Positions 25,569 to 33,314 of a stretch of DNA of 64,000 nt are shown here, in pieces (the first letter of the stretch is position 1; every line of letters starts with the position of its first letter). This stretch comes from Anaeromonas sp052088025 (GTDB taxonomy: Bacteria; Bacillota; Clostridia; Tissierellales; SIT17): the NCBI RefSeq assembly GCF_052088025.1, contig NZ_JBQCYD010000006.1, positions 1 to 64,000 of the forward strand, read 5' to 3'. Made by a program: the position numbers and the translations under genes. The notes under the pieces are model-generated. The model did not search any database. It was given only the letters and a program-made list of their open reading frames with translations, and was not told where the DNA came from.

Positions 25569-25601
25569 AGATGTTTTATTATAGTATTTCCAAAACATCT
25601 T
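25569..25601 (-). terminator. Hairpin in the leader of the penicillin-binding protein gene
   Basis: A 10-bp stem AAGATGTTTT / AAAACATCTT with a 13-nt loop. Its base touches the GGAGG ribosome site of the downstream gene, with T-rich sequence after it. It may act as a weak terminator for udk or as a translational control hairpin. Confidence 0.4.
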
Positions 25602-25619
25602 AAAGGTATGATAATATTT

Positions 25620-26258
25620 TTACTTTTTATTTGTTTGTTTTTCTGAAATTATTGATTTAACTTTTGTAACCATTAGATCAATAGCTACTTTATTGTAGCC
25701 ACCTTCTGGTATTATAATATCAGCATATCTTTTACTTGGTTCAATAAATTGTAAGTGAGCTGGTCTTACTGTAGTTAGATACTGATCTATTACTGATTCG
25801 AGTGTTCTTCCTCTATCAGTAATGTCTCTTAATATCCTTCTTATAATCCTTACATCAGAATCAGTATCTACAAATATTTTTATATCTAATAAATCACGAA
25901 GTCTTTCATCTTCTAAAATCATGATGCCTTCTACAATTATTATGTCTCTACTTTCTACTTTTATGGTATCTTCTTTTCTATTGTGTTTTTCAAAATCATA
26001 AATAGGTTTTTCTATTGTTTCTTTATTCATTAAACCCTTTAAATTTTCTATAAATAAGTCATTATCAAAAGCTAATGGATGGTCATAATTTGTTTTAGTT
26101 CGCTCTTTAAAACTTAAATGACTTTGATCTTTATAATATGAATCTTGTTCTATAATTAGTATATTTTCTTTAGGAAGGGAATTAAAAATTGCTTGAGCTA
26201 CTGTGCTCTTTCCTGAACCTGTACCACCTGTAATACCTATTAATATTGGTCTATTCAA
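25620..26258 (-). CDS. udk: Uridine kinase
   Basis: Phosphorylates uridine and cytidine in pyrimidine salvage. The 212-residue protein has Walker A GGTGSGKS at 11-18, the DSYYKD substrate motif near 40-45, NYDHPLAFD near 58-66, EGIMIL near 109-114, and the lid RRILRD...RGRTLESV. The start codon is TTG 26258, only 5 nt after the peptidase U32 stop, using AGAGGAATG within that gene. The trmR-U32 peptidase-udk order is widely conserved in Clostridia. Confidence 0.95.
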   Translation of the reverse strand: MNRPILIGITGGTGSGKSTVAQAIFNSLPKENILIIEQDSYYKDQSHLSFKERTKTNYDHPLAFDNDLFIENLKGLMNKETIEKPIYDFEKHNRKEDTIKVESRDIIIVEGIMILEDERLRDLLDIKIFVDTDSDVRIIRRILRDITDRGRTLESVIDQYLTTVRPAHLQFIEPSKRYADIIIPEGGYNKVAIDLMVTKVKSIISEKQTNKK

Positions 26259-26263
26259 CTAGA

Positions 26264-27493
26264 TCATTCCTCTCTTGCTTTTCTTATCATATCCATCTTT
26301 TGAACTGCTTTATCTACTTTTATCTTGATTATTTGTTTTGCATGTGGTGCTACATCTATCATCTCATCTTTTTCATTTTTCATTATATCAATTTTTTGAG
26401 TAAAGTAATCTTTGTTTGGACCAAATATTTCAATCTCATCACCCTTAAATATCCTATTTCTTTGTTCCACTGTAGCCATTTTTTCTTCATCATCATAATC
26501 CAATACAAGCCCTACAAAATCATAATTTCTTATATAAGAACTAGAGCCATATAATTGATCTTCTTCAGTAGGCTTATTAAAATAAAAACCACTAGTGAAG
26601 TCTCTATAACTTGCCTTTTTAATCTCTTCTAACCATTTCTTATCATATTCATAATTTTCTTTATCCTTTAAATATGCATCAATTGCCATTCTATATGATC
26701 TTATAATTGTTGCAACATAATAGGCACTCTTCATACGTCCCTCTATTTTAAGACTCTTTACACCTGATTCTATTATCTCAGGAATGTGTTCTATCATACA
26801 TAAATCCTTAGAATTATATATATAAGTGCCTTTTTCATCTTCATAGACAGGATAGTATTCCCCTGGTCTTTTTTCTTCAACTAAATTATATTTCCAACGA
26901 CATGCTTGAGCACATTCTCCTCTATTTGCATCTCTTCCTACCATGTAATTACTAAGCAAACATCTACCAGAATATGAAATGCACATAGCTCCATGAACAA
27001 AGGCTTCTATTTCAAGCGTATCTGGTGAATTATCACTTATTTCTTTTATTTCTTCAAGAGATAGCTCACGTGCAACCACTATTCTCTTTATACCTTGTTT
27101 GTGCCAAAAATTAGCTGTTCCAAAATTAGTTGTATTTGCTTGAGTACTAAGATGAATTTCCATATTGGGAACTATTTCAGAAACAATTGAAAACACACCC
27201 GCATCTGCTACTATAAATGCGTCTACATTAATTTTTTCTAAATTAAGTATATATTCTTCTAATCCTTTTAAATCTTCATTATGTGGAATTATATTAAGAG
27301 TTATATATATTTTTTTATTATGTTTATGGGCAAATTCTACCCCTTCTTTTATTTCATCTAAGGAAAAGTTTTTTGCCTTAGCACGAAGTCCAAATTCTTC
27401 TCCTCCTAAATACACTGCATCTGCACCGTAATTTATAGCCATCTTTAATTTTTCTAAATCACCAGCTGGTGCTAATAGTTCAATATCTTTCAT
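26264..27493 (-). CDS. Peptidase U32 family protein (tRNA hydroxylation type, TrhP/YrrO-like)
   Basis: A 409-residue U32-family protein. It begins MKDIELLAPAGDLEKLKMAINYGADAVYLGG, and has EAFVHGAMCISYSGRCLLSN near 165-184 and the Cys cluster ending RGECAQACRWKY near 198-209. These Cys are expected to bind an iron-sulfur cluster. Despite the old peptidase name, Bacillus and E. coli relatives act in prephenate-dependent 5-hydroxyuridine formation in tRNA. ATG 27493 with an AAGGAGTG site is preferred; a longer frame opens at 27535 inside trmR. It overlaps trmR by 14 nt, linking two tRNA wobble-U modification genes. Confidence 0.92.
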   Translation of the reverse strand: MKDIELLAPAGDLEKLKMAINYGADAVYLGGEEFGLRAKAKNFSLDEIKEGVEFAHKHNKKIYITLNIIPHNEDLKGLEEYILNLEKINVDAFIVADAGVFSIVSEIVPNMEIHLSTQANTTNFGTANFWHKQGIKRIVVARELSLEEIKEISDNSPDTLEIEAFVHGAMCISYSGRCLLSNYMVGRDANRGECAQACRWKYNLVEEKRPGEYYPVYEDEKGTYIYNSKDLCMIEHIPEIIESGVKSLKIEGRMKSAYYVATIIRSYRMAIDAYLKDKENYEYDKKWLEEIKKASYRDFTSGFYFNKPTEEDQLYGSSSYIRNYDFVGLVLDYDDEEKMATVEQRNRIFKGDEIEIFGPNKDYFTQKIDIMKNEKDEMIDVAPHAKQIIKIKVDKAVQKMDMIRKAREE

Positions 27494-28139
27494 TAATTTC
27501 ACACTCCTTATAAGAGATAGCCATTCCATCTCCAATTGGTATAATACTAGTAGTTAAACTTTCATGATTAGATATATAATCTAAATATTTTCTCATTCTT
27601 CTTACTATAGTCTTCTTCCTTCTTTCAACTAAATCATCATTTGCAACCATACCTTTAAAAAGTACATTATCAGATAGAATTATTCCATTTTCCTCTAACA
27701 TATCTATGCAATATGGAAGAAATTCCATATATTTTCCTTTTGCAGCATCTATAAAGATAAAATCAAATTTTTGATTTAATTTAGGAAGTATTTCTTTTGC
27801 TTCTCCATTAATTATATCAATATTTTTTAAAGACAATTTTTCTATATTTTTTTTTGCAATATCTATCATATCTTGACGTCTTTCTATAGTTGTAATCCTA
27901 CCTTCATCCATACTATTAGCCATTATTATAGCGGAATATCCTATAGCTGTTCCAATTTCTAGTATATTTTTTGCTCCCTTTATTTTTATAAGTACCTTCA
28001 TAAATTCAGCAACTTCTGGGTGGATAATTGGTATATGATTTTCATATGCAAACTTTTCTAAACCTATTAAAAAATCATCTTTTTTTGGGATGATTTTCCT
28101 TATATATTCTTCTATATAATCTTTATTTATATTGCCCAA
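27480..28139 (-). CDS. trmR: O-methyltransferase, TrmR/YrrM-like
   Basis: A 219-residue class I SAM methyltransferase of the catechol-O-methyltransferase group. SAM motif I reads ILEIGTAIGYSAI near 59-71, and the metal/catalytic region FIFIDAAKGKY near 130-140. In Bacillus, TrmR makes 5-methoxyuridine from 5-hydroxyuridine in tRNA, the step after the U32-type enzyme next door. The start is TTG 28139 with GAGGAGAG upstream. Adjacent and overlapping genes for the two steps strongly support this assignment over a small-molecule methyltransferase. Confidence 0.9.
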   Translation of the reverse strand: MGNINKDYIEEYIRKIIPKKDDFLIGLEKFAYENHIPIIHPEVAEFMKVLIKIKGAKNILEIGTAIGYSAIIMANSMDEGRITTIERRQDMIDIAKKNIEKLSLKNIDIINGEAKEILPKLNQKFDFIFIDAAKGKYMEFLPYCIDMLEENGIILSDNVLFKGMVANDDLVERRKKTIVRRMRKYLDYISNHESLTTSIIPIGDGMAISYKECEINERY

Positions 28140-28163
28140 GCCATTCTCTCCTCAATTCACAAT

Positions 28164-28196
28164 AATAATACGTGGTCTATTATACCACGTATTATT
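28164..28196 (-). terminator. Hairpin between mltG and trmR
   Basis: A 12-bp perfect stem (28164-28175 with 28185-28196) containing ACGTGG / CCACGT, with a 9-nt loop. No T tract follows on the minus strand, so it may be an RNA-stability element or weak terminator. Confidence 0.45.
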
Positions 28197-28212
28197 TGCA
28201 AATAAAATTAAA

Positions 28213-29238
28213 TTATTTTCCATTTTTAACTTTTAAAAATTCATTATAATTATCTGTAAAGAAATGTTCCCCACTTCCATCTTTTTTTAATACATAAAAG
28301 ATATAATTAGTTTCTTCAGGCTTTAAACTTGCCTTTATAGATTTTATACCTGGTGAACAAATAGCACCTATTGGAAGTCCCTTATTTTTATAAGTATTAT
28401 AAATAGAATCTATTTCTAAATCATCATATAAGAGTCTTTCTTTTCTTTCATCCATCGCATATTGTATAGTTGCATCAATTTGAAGTGGCATGTCTATTTT
28501 GAGTCTATTATAAATTACTGATGAAATTAAGTTCCTATCCTTATCAACTTTTGCCTCTCTTTCTACTAAAGATGCAAGAGTAATCAATTCATGTATATTT
28601 AAATCTTGTGGAATTACACTTTCTTTTATAACCTTGTTATATTGTTTACTAAATTCATATAACATTTTATCAATTATATCTTCTTCTGTAGAATCTTTAT
28701 ATATTTCATATGTCTCAGGATATAGGTAGCCTTCCAAATTCATATTTTTTGGTATAGTTTTTAAAAAATCATACTTTGTAGAAAACTTGCTAATATCATA
28801 AGTTAAATCTATGAATTTTTCTTTATTAGCCATATGGTTCTTTTCAAGTTTTTCAGCTATTTTTTCAACTGTAAATCCTTCTGGAATAGTGATTTTAACT
28901 ATATTTTTACTATTTCCTCCTTCAACTAATTTATCTAATATTTCATGCGGAGTCATAGATGTATCAAAGGTATAAAAACCTGCTTTTAATTTTCCCTCAG
29001 TCCCTTTTAACTTAGACACCATCCTAAATATATTTTTATCTCTAATCAAATTATTTTCCTTTAATATTTGTGATATATTAGTAGTAGTACTACCTTTAGG
29101 GATTTCTATTTGCTTTTCTTTTGTATTTTCATTTGTAGATATAGCTTTAGTATTGATTTCATAATAATATTTACCTACACCTAAAATTATTAATATTATT
29201 ATTAAAATAACTATAAAAACCTTCAATATTTTATTCAT
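28213..29238 (-). CDS. mltG: Endolytic transglycosylase MltG
   Basis: A YceG-family membrane enzyme of about 341 residues that cleaves nascent glycan strands. An N-terminal membrane anchor (about 3-22), LysM-like region and the catalytic domain with the conserved Glu in LASLVEREAKVDKDRNLISSVIYNRL are visible. It ends with the family signature NTYKNKGLPIGAICSPG. ATG 29238 with an AGGGG site seven bases upstream is preferred to the in-frame TTG at 29256. A near-0A-box string (TTTGTCGAG) lies just upstream of the ribosome site. It sits in the usual rnj-mltG-trmR block, here split by lysO. Confidence 0.93.
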   Translation of the reverse strand: MNKILKVFIVILIIILIILGVGKYYYEINTKAISTNENTKEKQIEIPKGSTTTNISQILKENNLIRDKNIFRMVSKLKGTEGKLKAGFYTFDTSMTPHEILDKLVEGGNSKNIVKITIPEGFTVEKIAEKLEKNHMANKEKFIDLTYDISKFSTKYDFLKTIPKNMNLEGYLYPETYEIYKDSTEEDIIDKMLYEFSKQYNKVIKESVIPQDLNIHELITLASLVEREAKVDKDRNLISSVIYNRLKIDMPLQIDATIQYAMDERKERLLYDDLEIDSIYNTYKNKGLPIGAICSPGIKSIKASLKPEETNYIFYVLKKDGSGEHFFTDNYNEFLKVKNGK

Positions 29239-29312
29239 TATCCTACCCCTCGACAAATTATATTATATTAATTATATAATTTAAACTTGTTTTTTACAAG
29301 TTAATAAAATCA

Positions 29313-29360
29313 AATAAAAAAATACAAAAAATCATTGATGATTTTTTGTATTTTTTTATT
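29313..29360 (-). terminator. Strong terminator after the LysO genes
   Basis: A 23-bp perfect stem (29313-29335 with 29338-29360) whose 3' arm on the minus strand ends in a T-rich run. It lies 3 nt beyond the stop of the LysO C-terminal gene and separates it from mltG. Confidence 0.88.
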
Positions 29361-29363
29361 ATC

Positions 29364-29957
29364 TTATAAACTTATTAAAAATGGTACCAATATAGGTACT
29401 GAAGTAGAAAGTATAACTCCTGTAACAAAAGATATTATAGCAGTTTCAGGATTAGTAGATCTTGCAATTATTGGTAATGTAGTATCCATAGCTGTGGCTC
29501 CAGATGGTGCTATTGTTTCTAAGTCACCTATATATTTAGCCACAAGAGGTATCAACATAATAGCTAATATTTCCCTTACCACATTTGATAAAAAAGCTAG
29601 GGTGCTAAGTTCAGATGAATAAGTTGCAAGCATCATAGAAGATAAGGTATACCAGCCGAGTCCTGCTCCTACTGCACCTGCTTCGTTAAATGGAAATCCT
29701 AATATAAATCCAGCTAAAATAGATCCAAATATACTTCCTAAAATAATCATAAATGGAACTAGTAAAATTTTAAATCCTATTTTTTTAATCTTTGTAAGTA
29801 CATCAATATTTACACCTATATCTATTCCAACAAAAAATAAAAGAGCACACAATCCTATATCTATAATTAAATCAGAATAATTTAATATAAAACTAGGTTC
29901 AAAAAAATAGCCCGTTAATATCCCTGCCATTACAGCTAAAATTACTTTTATACTCAT
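29364..29957 (-). CDS. lysO: LysO-family lysine exporter, C-terminal membrane subunit
   Basis: A 197-residue protein with about five to six hydrophobic helices, including FVGIDIGVN (about 42-50) and GAGLGWYTLSSMMLATY (about 97-113), typical of the C-terminal part of LysO/YbjE (DUF340). E. coli LysO is one protein of about 300 residues that exports lysine and thialysine. Here the N-terminal part is a separate gene 1 nt upstream, so the two chains probably form one transporter. An AAGGAGG site precedes ATG 29957. Confidence 0.85.
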   Translation of the reverse strand: MSIKVILAVMAGILTGYFFEPSFILNYSDLIIDIGLCALLFFVGIDIGVNIDVLTKIKKIGFKILLVPFMIILGSIFGSILAGFILGFPFNEAGAVGAGLGWYTLSSMMLATYSSELSTLAFLSNVVREILAIMLIPLVAKYIGDLETIAPSGATAMDTTLPIIARSTNPETAIISFVTGVILSTSVPILVPFLISL

Positions 29958-29958
29958 A

Positions 29959-30273
29959 TTAAGCTTCCTCCTTTATTTCAATCTCTTCATCTTCTTTATA
30001 GATAATAAAACGTTTTATCATCATTACAAAAAAGATACTAAAAGCAATTGAAAAAAGAGAAAAGATTAAAGCTTGATATCCTAAGGTTAAAAATGAAGAT
30101 ATAACTTCCTTATCCCCACCAATTTTTATGCCCATTACAAATAATAATATTATAATAGATATGGATTGAATAGTAGTTAGTTTTTTTAAAACATTTTTAT
30201 GTACAAATTTTTTATAACTTATAAATGCCCCCAATATAATTATAGATAAATAAATAATTAATCTTGTTGTCAT
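29959..30273 (-). CDS. LysO-family exporter, N-terminal membrane subunit
   Basis: A 104-residue protein with three hydrophobic segments (about 5-20, 38-53 and 64-88) and the motif VMGIKIGGDKEVI near 46-58, which corresponds to the N-terminal domain of LysO. It ends with an acidic tail (YKEDEEIEIKEEA). The downstream gene supplies the rest of the transporter; the two are separated by 1 nt and surely co-translated. The 93-nt upstream gap holds only the rnj hairpin and a GGGGG ribosome site; no lysine riboswitch is visible. Confidence 0.82.
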   Translation of the reverse strand: MTTRLIIYLSIIILGAFISYKKFVHKNVLKKLTTIQSISIIILLFVMGIKIGGDKEVISSFLTLGYQALIFSLFSIAFSIFFVMMIKRFIIYKEDEEIEIKEEA

Positions 30274-30320
30274 ATTTTTTCCCCCAATATATTTATATCT
30301 TCCCCATTTTTTATAAAAAT

Positions 30321-30350
30321 TTAGCAGTCACAGCAGAGCCGTGACTACAA
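30321..30350 (-). terminator. Hairpin after rnj
   Basis: Stem AGTCAC / GTGACT (30326-30331 with 30341-30346) with a GC-rich loop, followed on the minus strand by AAATTTTTAT. It is a likely moderate terminator between rnj and the LysO genes. Confidence 0.6.
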
Positions 30351-30366
30351 ATTATATTTTTAAAAT

Positions 30367-32034
30367 CTATATTTCCATTATTATTGGCAATACCATTGGA
30401 TTTCTTTTTATCTTTTGATATAAATAGTTCCTTAAAGAATCTCTTACTCTTGATTTTAATGTAGACCAATCTGTTATTTGATTTTTTTCACAATCTTTTA
30501 ATACATTTTTAACAACATTTCTTGCCTCTACCATTAAATCTTCAGATTCTCTCACATATACAAAGCCTCGTGATACTAAATCAGGACCTGAAACTACTTT
30601 GCCATCTTCTTTTCTAATAGTCACAACTACTACAATCAAACCATCTTCAGAAAGATGCTTTCTATCTCTTAATACAATGTTTCCTACATCCCCAATACCT
30701 AGTCCATCAACCATGATATGTCCTGAAGGTACAGAGCCATTAATATTAGCTTCTGATCTGCTAAGTTCTAAAACTGAGCCATTTTCTAATATAAAAATAT
30801 TGTCCCTATCTAAGCCTAAGTCTTCAGCTAGTTGAGCATGTTGTTTTAGGTGTCTATACTCACCATGAACTGGTATAAAGTATTTAGGTTTAACTAAAGA
30901 ATGAATTAATTTTAATTCTTCTTTACAAGCATGACCAGATACATGAACATCTGATAAAGCTTCATATATTACATTTGCACCTTTTCTAAATAATTGATTT
31001 ATAAGTCTTGATACAGTTTTTTCATTACCAGGAATTGCAGTAGCAGAAATTATAACTAAATCTCCAGGTATAAGTTCCATTTTTCTATGATCAGAATTAG
31101 CAAGTCTTGATAAAGCTGCCATAGGTTCACCTTGACTTCCTGTTGTAACAATAGTTAACTTGTTATCAGGATATTTATTCATATCATTGATATCAATAAT
31201 AGTTCCTTCAGGAATATCTAAATATCCAAGTTCAGTAGAAACTTTTACTACATTAATCATAGATCTACCTGATACTACAATTTTTCTATTAAACATTACA
31301 GCTGCATTAACTATTTGCTGAATTCTATGAACATTTGATGCAAATGAAGCTACAATTACTCTACCTTCAGCTTCCATGAATATATCATTAAAAGCAGTTC
31401 CCACAGTTTTTTCACTCATAGTAGAACCAGGTCTTTCTACATTAGTACTATCAGCAAGTAAAGCAAGTACTCCTCTACTACCTAAGTCTGCAAATCTATT
31501 TAAATCCATCATTTTGCCATTTATAGGTGTATAATCAATTTTAAAGTCACCTGTATGAACTATAGCACCTTCAGGTGTGTGAATTGCAAGTGCTACTGCA
31601 TCAGGTATACTATGATTTACTCTAATATATTCTACAACCATAGATCCTAACTTAGTTTTTTGTCCTGCTTTTACAACATTTAAGTTGGATTTTTTAATAC
31701 CCTTATCTATAAGTTTATTTTCCACTAAACCAAGTGTCAATTTTGTTCCATATACAGGTGCATCAATTTTTTGTAATACATAAGGTAATGCTCCAATATG
31801 GTCTTCATGTCCATGAGTCAATACAATAGCTCTAATTTTATCTTTGTTTTTTTCTAAATATGTTACATCTGGTATAACTACATCTATACCTAACATTTCA
31901 TCTTCTGGAAATATTATTCCACAATCTACAACTATTATATCATTTTTATATTCAATAACAGTAATATTTTTTCCAATTTCATTTAATCCTCCTAATGGGA
32001 TTATTTTAACTTTAGGTGTTTGTTGTTTTCCCAC
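30367..32034 (-). CDS. rnj: Ribonuclease J
   Basis: A 5'-exonuclease and endonuclease of Gram-positive mRNA decay (555 residues). The metallo-beta-lactamase motif THGHEDHIGALPY lies near 73-85, HTGDFKID near 161-168, the beta-CASP region with HVSGHACKEEL near 365-375, and PVHGEYRHLKQH near 390-401. The C-terminal domain is also present. The start is GTG 32034 with AAAGGAG upstream. It follows fur in the conserved clostridial gene block. Confidence 0.97.
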   Translation of the reverse strand: MGKQQTPKVKIIPLGGLNEIGKNITVIEYKNDIIVVDCGIIFPEDEMLGIDVVIPDVTYLEKNKDKIRAIVLTHGHEDHIGALPYVLQKIDAPVYGTKLTLGLVENKLIDKGIKKSNLNVVKAGQKTKLGSMVVEYIRVNHSIPDAVALAIHTPEGAIVHTGDFKIDYTPINGKMMDLNRFADLGSRGVLALLADSTNVERPGSTMSEKTVGTAFNDIFMEAEGRVIVASFASNVHRIQQIVNAAVMFNRKIVVSGRSMINVVKVSTELGYLDIPEGTIIDINDMNKYPDNKLTIVTTGSQGEPMAALSRLANSDHRKMELIPGDLVIISATAIPGNEKTVSRLINQLFRKGANVIYEALSDVHVSGHACKEELKLIHSLVKPKYFIPVHGEYRHLKQHAQLAEDLGLDRDNIFILENGSVLELSRSEANINGSVPSGHIMVDGLGIGDVGNIVLRDRKHLSEDGLIVVVVTIRKEDGKVVSGPDLVSRGFVYVRESEDLMVEARNVVKNVLKDCEKNQITDWSTLKSRVRDSLRNYLYQKIKRNPMVLPIIMEI

Positions 32035-32072
32035 CTTATCACTCTCCTTTAGTAAATCTACTTTCTTATTTT

Positions 32073-32525
32073 TTATTGTATTGATTTTTTCTCATCGCAG
32101 GACTTGCAATATCCAAAAAATTTGACATTATGATCTATTATCCTAAAATTACTTTCCATTTCAATCTTCTCTTCTAAATTATCTAATAAATCAATTTCAA
32201 CCTCTGAAACATTTCCACATTCTAAGCATATTAAATGATGATGTTGATGATCATCTGTATTGGTATTAAGTTCATACCTATTACATCCATCATTAAAATT
32301 TATTTTACTAACAACCTCTAATTCATCTAATAACTGTAAAGTTCTATATACAGTAGCTAAACCTATTTCAGGATATTTATCTTTAACCATCTCATAAACC
32401 TCTTCAGGACTAAGATGACTATCAGTGTTTTCTATAAATACATCATATATAACTCTTCTTTGAGTTGTAAGTTTATAACCTTTTTCTTTAAGTTTTGTTC
32501 TTAGAACTTCAAATAATGATCCCAT
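32073..32525 (-). CDS. Fur-family transcriptional regulator (Fur or PerR type)
   Basis: A 150-residue metalloregulator. The winged helix includes TTQRRVIYDVFIEN and IGLATVYRTLQLLDEL (about 55-75). The dimer/metal domain has DDHQHHHLICLECGNVSE near 85-102 and the structural zinc CxxC pairs (CLEC and CKSC). Fur and PerR cannot be told apart safely from these residues. ATG 32525 with GGGTGA is preferred to GTG 32534. Its promoter region holds two copies of ATCAATTGA, one within the -35/-10 spacer, suggesting autoregulation. Confidence 0.92.
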   Translation of the reverse strand: MGSLFEVLRTKLKEKGYKLTTQRRVIYDVFIENTDSHLSPEEVYEMVKDKYPEIGLATVYRTLQLLDELEVVSKINFNDGCNRYELNTNTDDHQHHHLICLECGNVSEVEIDLLDNLEEKIEMESNFRIIDHNVKFFGYCKSCDEKKSIQ

Positions 32526-32556
32526 ATAAATCACCCATTTCTACTAATATACTATT

Positions 32557-32613
32557 ATAATATATCTTTATCAATTGAATGTCAATATCAAATGCTATTA
32601 ATAATCAATTGAT
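32557..32613 (-). promoter_or_regulatory. Promoter and candidate operator of the fur-type gene
   Basis: Minus strand TTGACA (32585-32580), 17 nt, TATTAT (32562-32557) is a near-perfect sigma-A promoter. The palindrome ATCAATTGAT occurs at 32604-32613, and its close copy ATCAATTGA at 32570-32578 overlaps the spacer. The pair may be a regulator-binding site; it is not a clean Fur or PerR box. Confidence 0.6.
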
Positions 32614-32630
32614 AATAGAATGACTTTTGT

Positions 32631-32876
32631 TTAATTTTCTTTTTCATCTAATAGTTCCATATAGAATTTACTTACTTCATCGAATTCTTCTTGGCTTTCA
32701 ATTTCAGAGAAATATGATTCTCCATCTTCACTGTTTTCCACCCTTAGTACAAGAGCTTCTTTCATATCATCTGGCTGAATTACAGCATATTCGTCTTCAT
32801 CCACCTCAAAAAAATCTATTATTTCAAAATTATGTTCCTTACCTTCTTCATCTAAAAATTTGAATTTTTCACTCAT
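32631..32876 (-). CDS. DUF1292 family protein
   Basis: An 81-residue acidic protein with the DUF1292 (YrzB) pattern: FKFLDEEGKEHNFEIIDFFEVDEDEYAVIQP, then EALVLRVENSEDGE. Function is unknown in the family. ATG 32876 with an AAAGGGTG site is preferred to GTG 32885. It follows ruvX directly; the ireB-ruvX-DUF1292 order is conserved across Firmicutes. Confidence 0.9.
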   Translation of the reverse strand: MSEKFKFLDEEGKEHNFEIIDFFEVDEDEYAVIQPDDMKEALVLRVENSEDGESYFSEIESQEEFDEVSKFYMELLDEKEN

Positions 32877-32877
32877 T

Positions 32878-33303
32878 TTATTCACCCTTTCCTCTAATAG
32901 TATCTAAATAAGTTTGTAATATATATATTGCTGCTAATTTATCTACAACATCTTTTCTTTTCTTTCTGGATACATCAGCTTCTATAAGTGTTCTTGTTGC
33001 AGAAACTGTTGATAATCTCTCATCTTGATATACTATTTCAATATCTATTTTTGATTTTAATTTTTCTGCAAATTTTTTTACTTTTTCTCCTTGGGGGCCC
33101 AATGTATTGTTCATATTTTTAGGCAATCCTATTACAACTTTACTTACATTTTTTTCTTCTATTATATTTAGCATTTCTTTTAAATCATTTTTTATACCTG
33201 TTCTTCTAATCGTTTTTATACCTTGGGCAGTTAAGCCTAAAGGATCACTTACAGCTACTCCAATAGTCCTATCTCCTACATCCAGTCCTAATAATCTTTT
33301 CAC
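32878..33303 (-). CDS. ruvX: Holliday junction resolvase-like protein RuvX/YqgF
   Basis: An RNase H-fold nuclease of about 141 residues. The first strand has LLGLDVGDRTIGVAVSDPLG, with the catalytic Asp, then VVIGLPKNMNNTLGPQ near 60-75 and DERLST near 97-102, and the final Asp in KKRKDVVDKLAA. YqgF proteins act in 16S rRNA 5' processing and possibly DNA repair. The preferred start is GTG 33303, with TTAAGGAATG just upstream; the longer frame to 33333 runs into the aldo/keto reductase gene. It overlaps the DUF1292 ribosome site. Confidence 0.92.
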   Translation of the reverse strand: MKRLLGLDVGDRTIGVAVSDPLGLTAQGIKTIRRTGIKNDLKEMLNIIEEKNVSKVVIGLPKNMNNTLGPQGEKVKKFAEKLKSKIDIEIVYQDERLSTVSATRTLIEADVSRKKRKDVVDKLAAIYILQTYLDTIRGKGE

Positions 33304-33314
33304 CTTATCATTCC

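Noticed and set aside
29239..29256. Spo0A box before mltG (TTTGTCGAG)
   Set aside because: It misses the final A of the TGTCGAA core and sits against the ribosome site rather than at promoter elements; too weak to list.
30274..30366. Lysine riboswitch upstream of the LysO genes
   Set aside because: The gap is only 93 nt and contains just the rnj hairpin and a ribosome site; a lysine riboswitch needs about 170 nt and several conserved helices.
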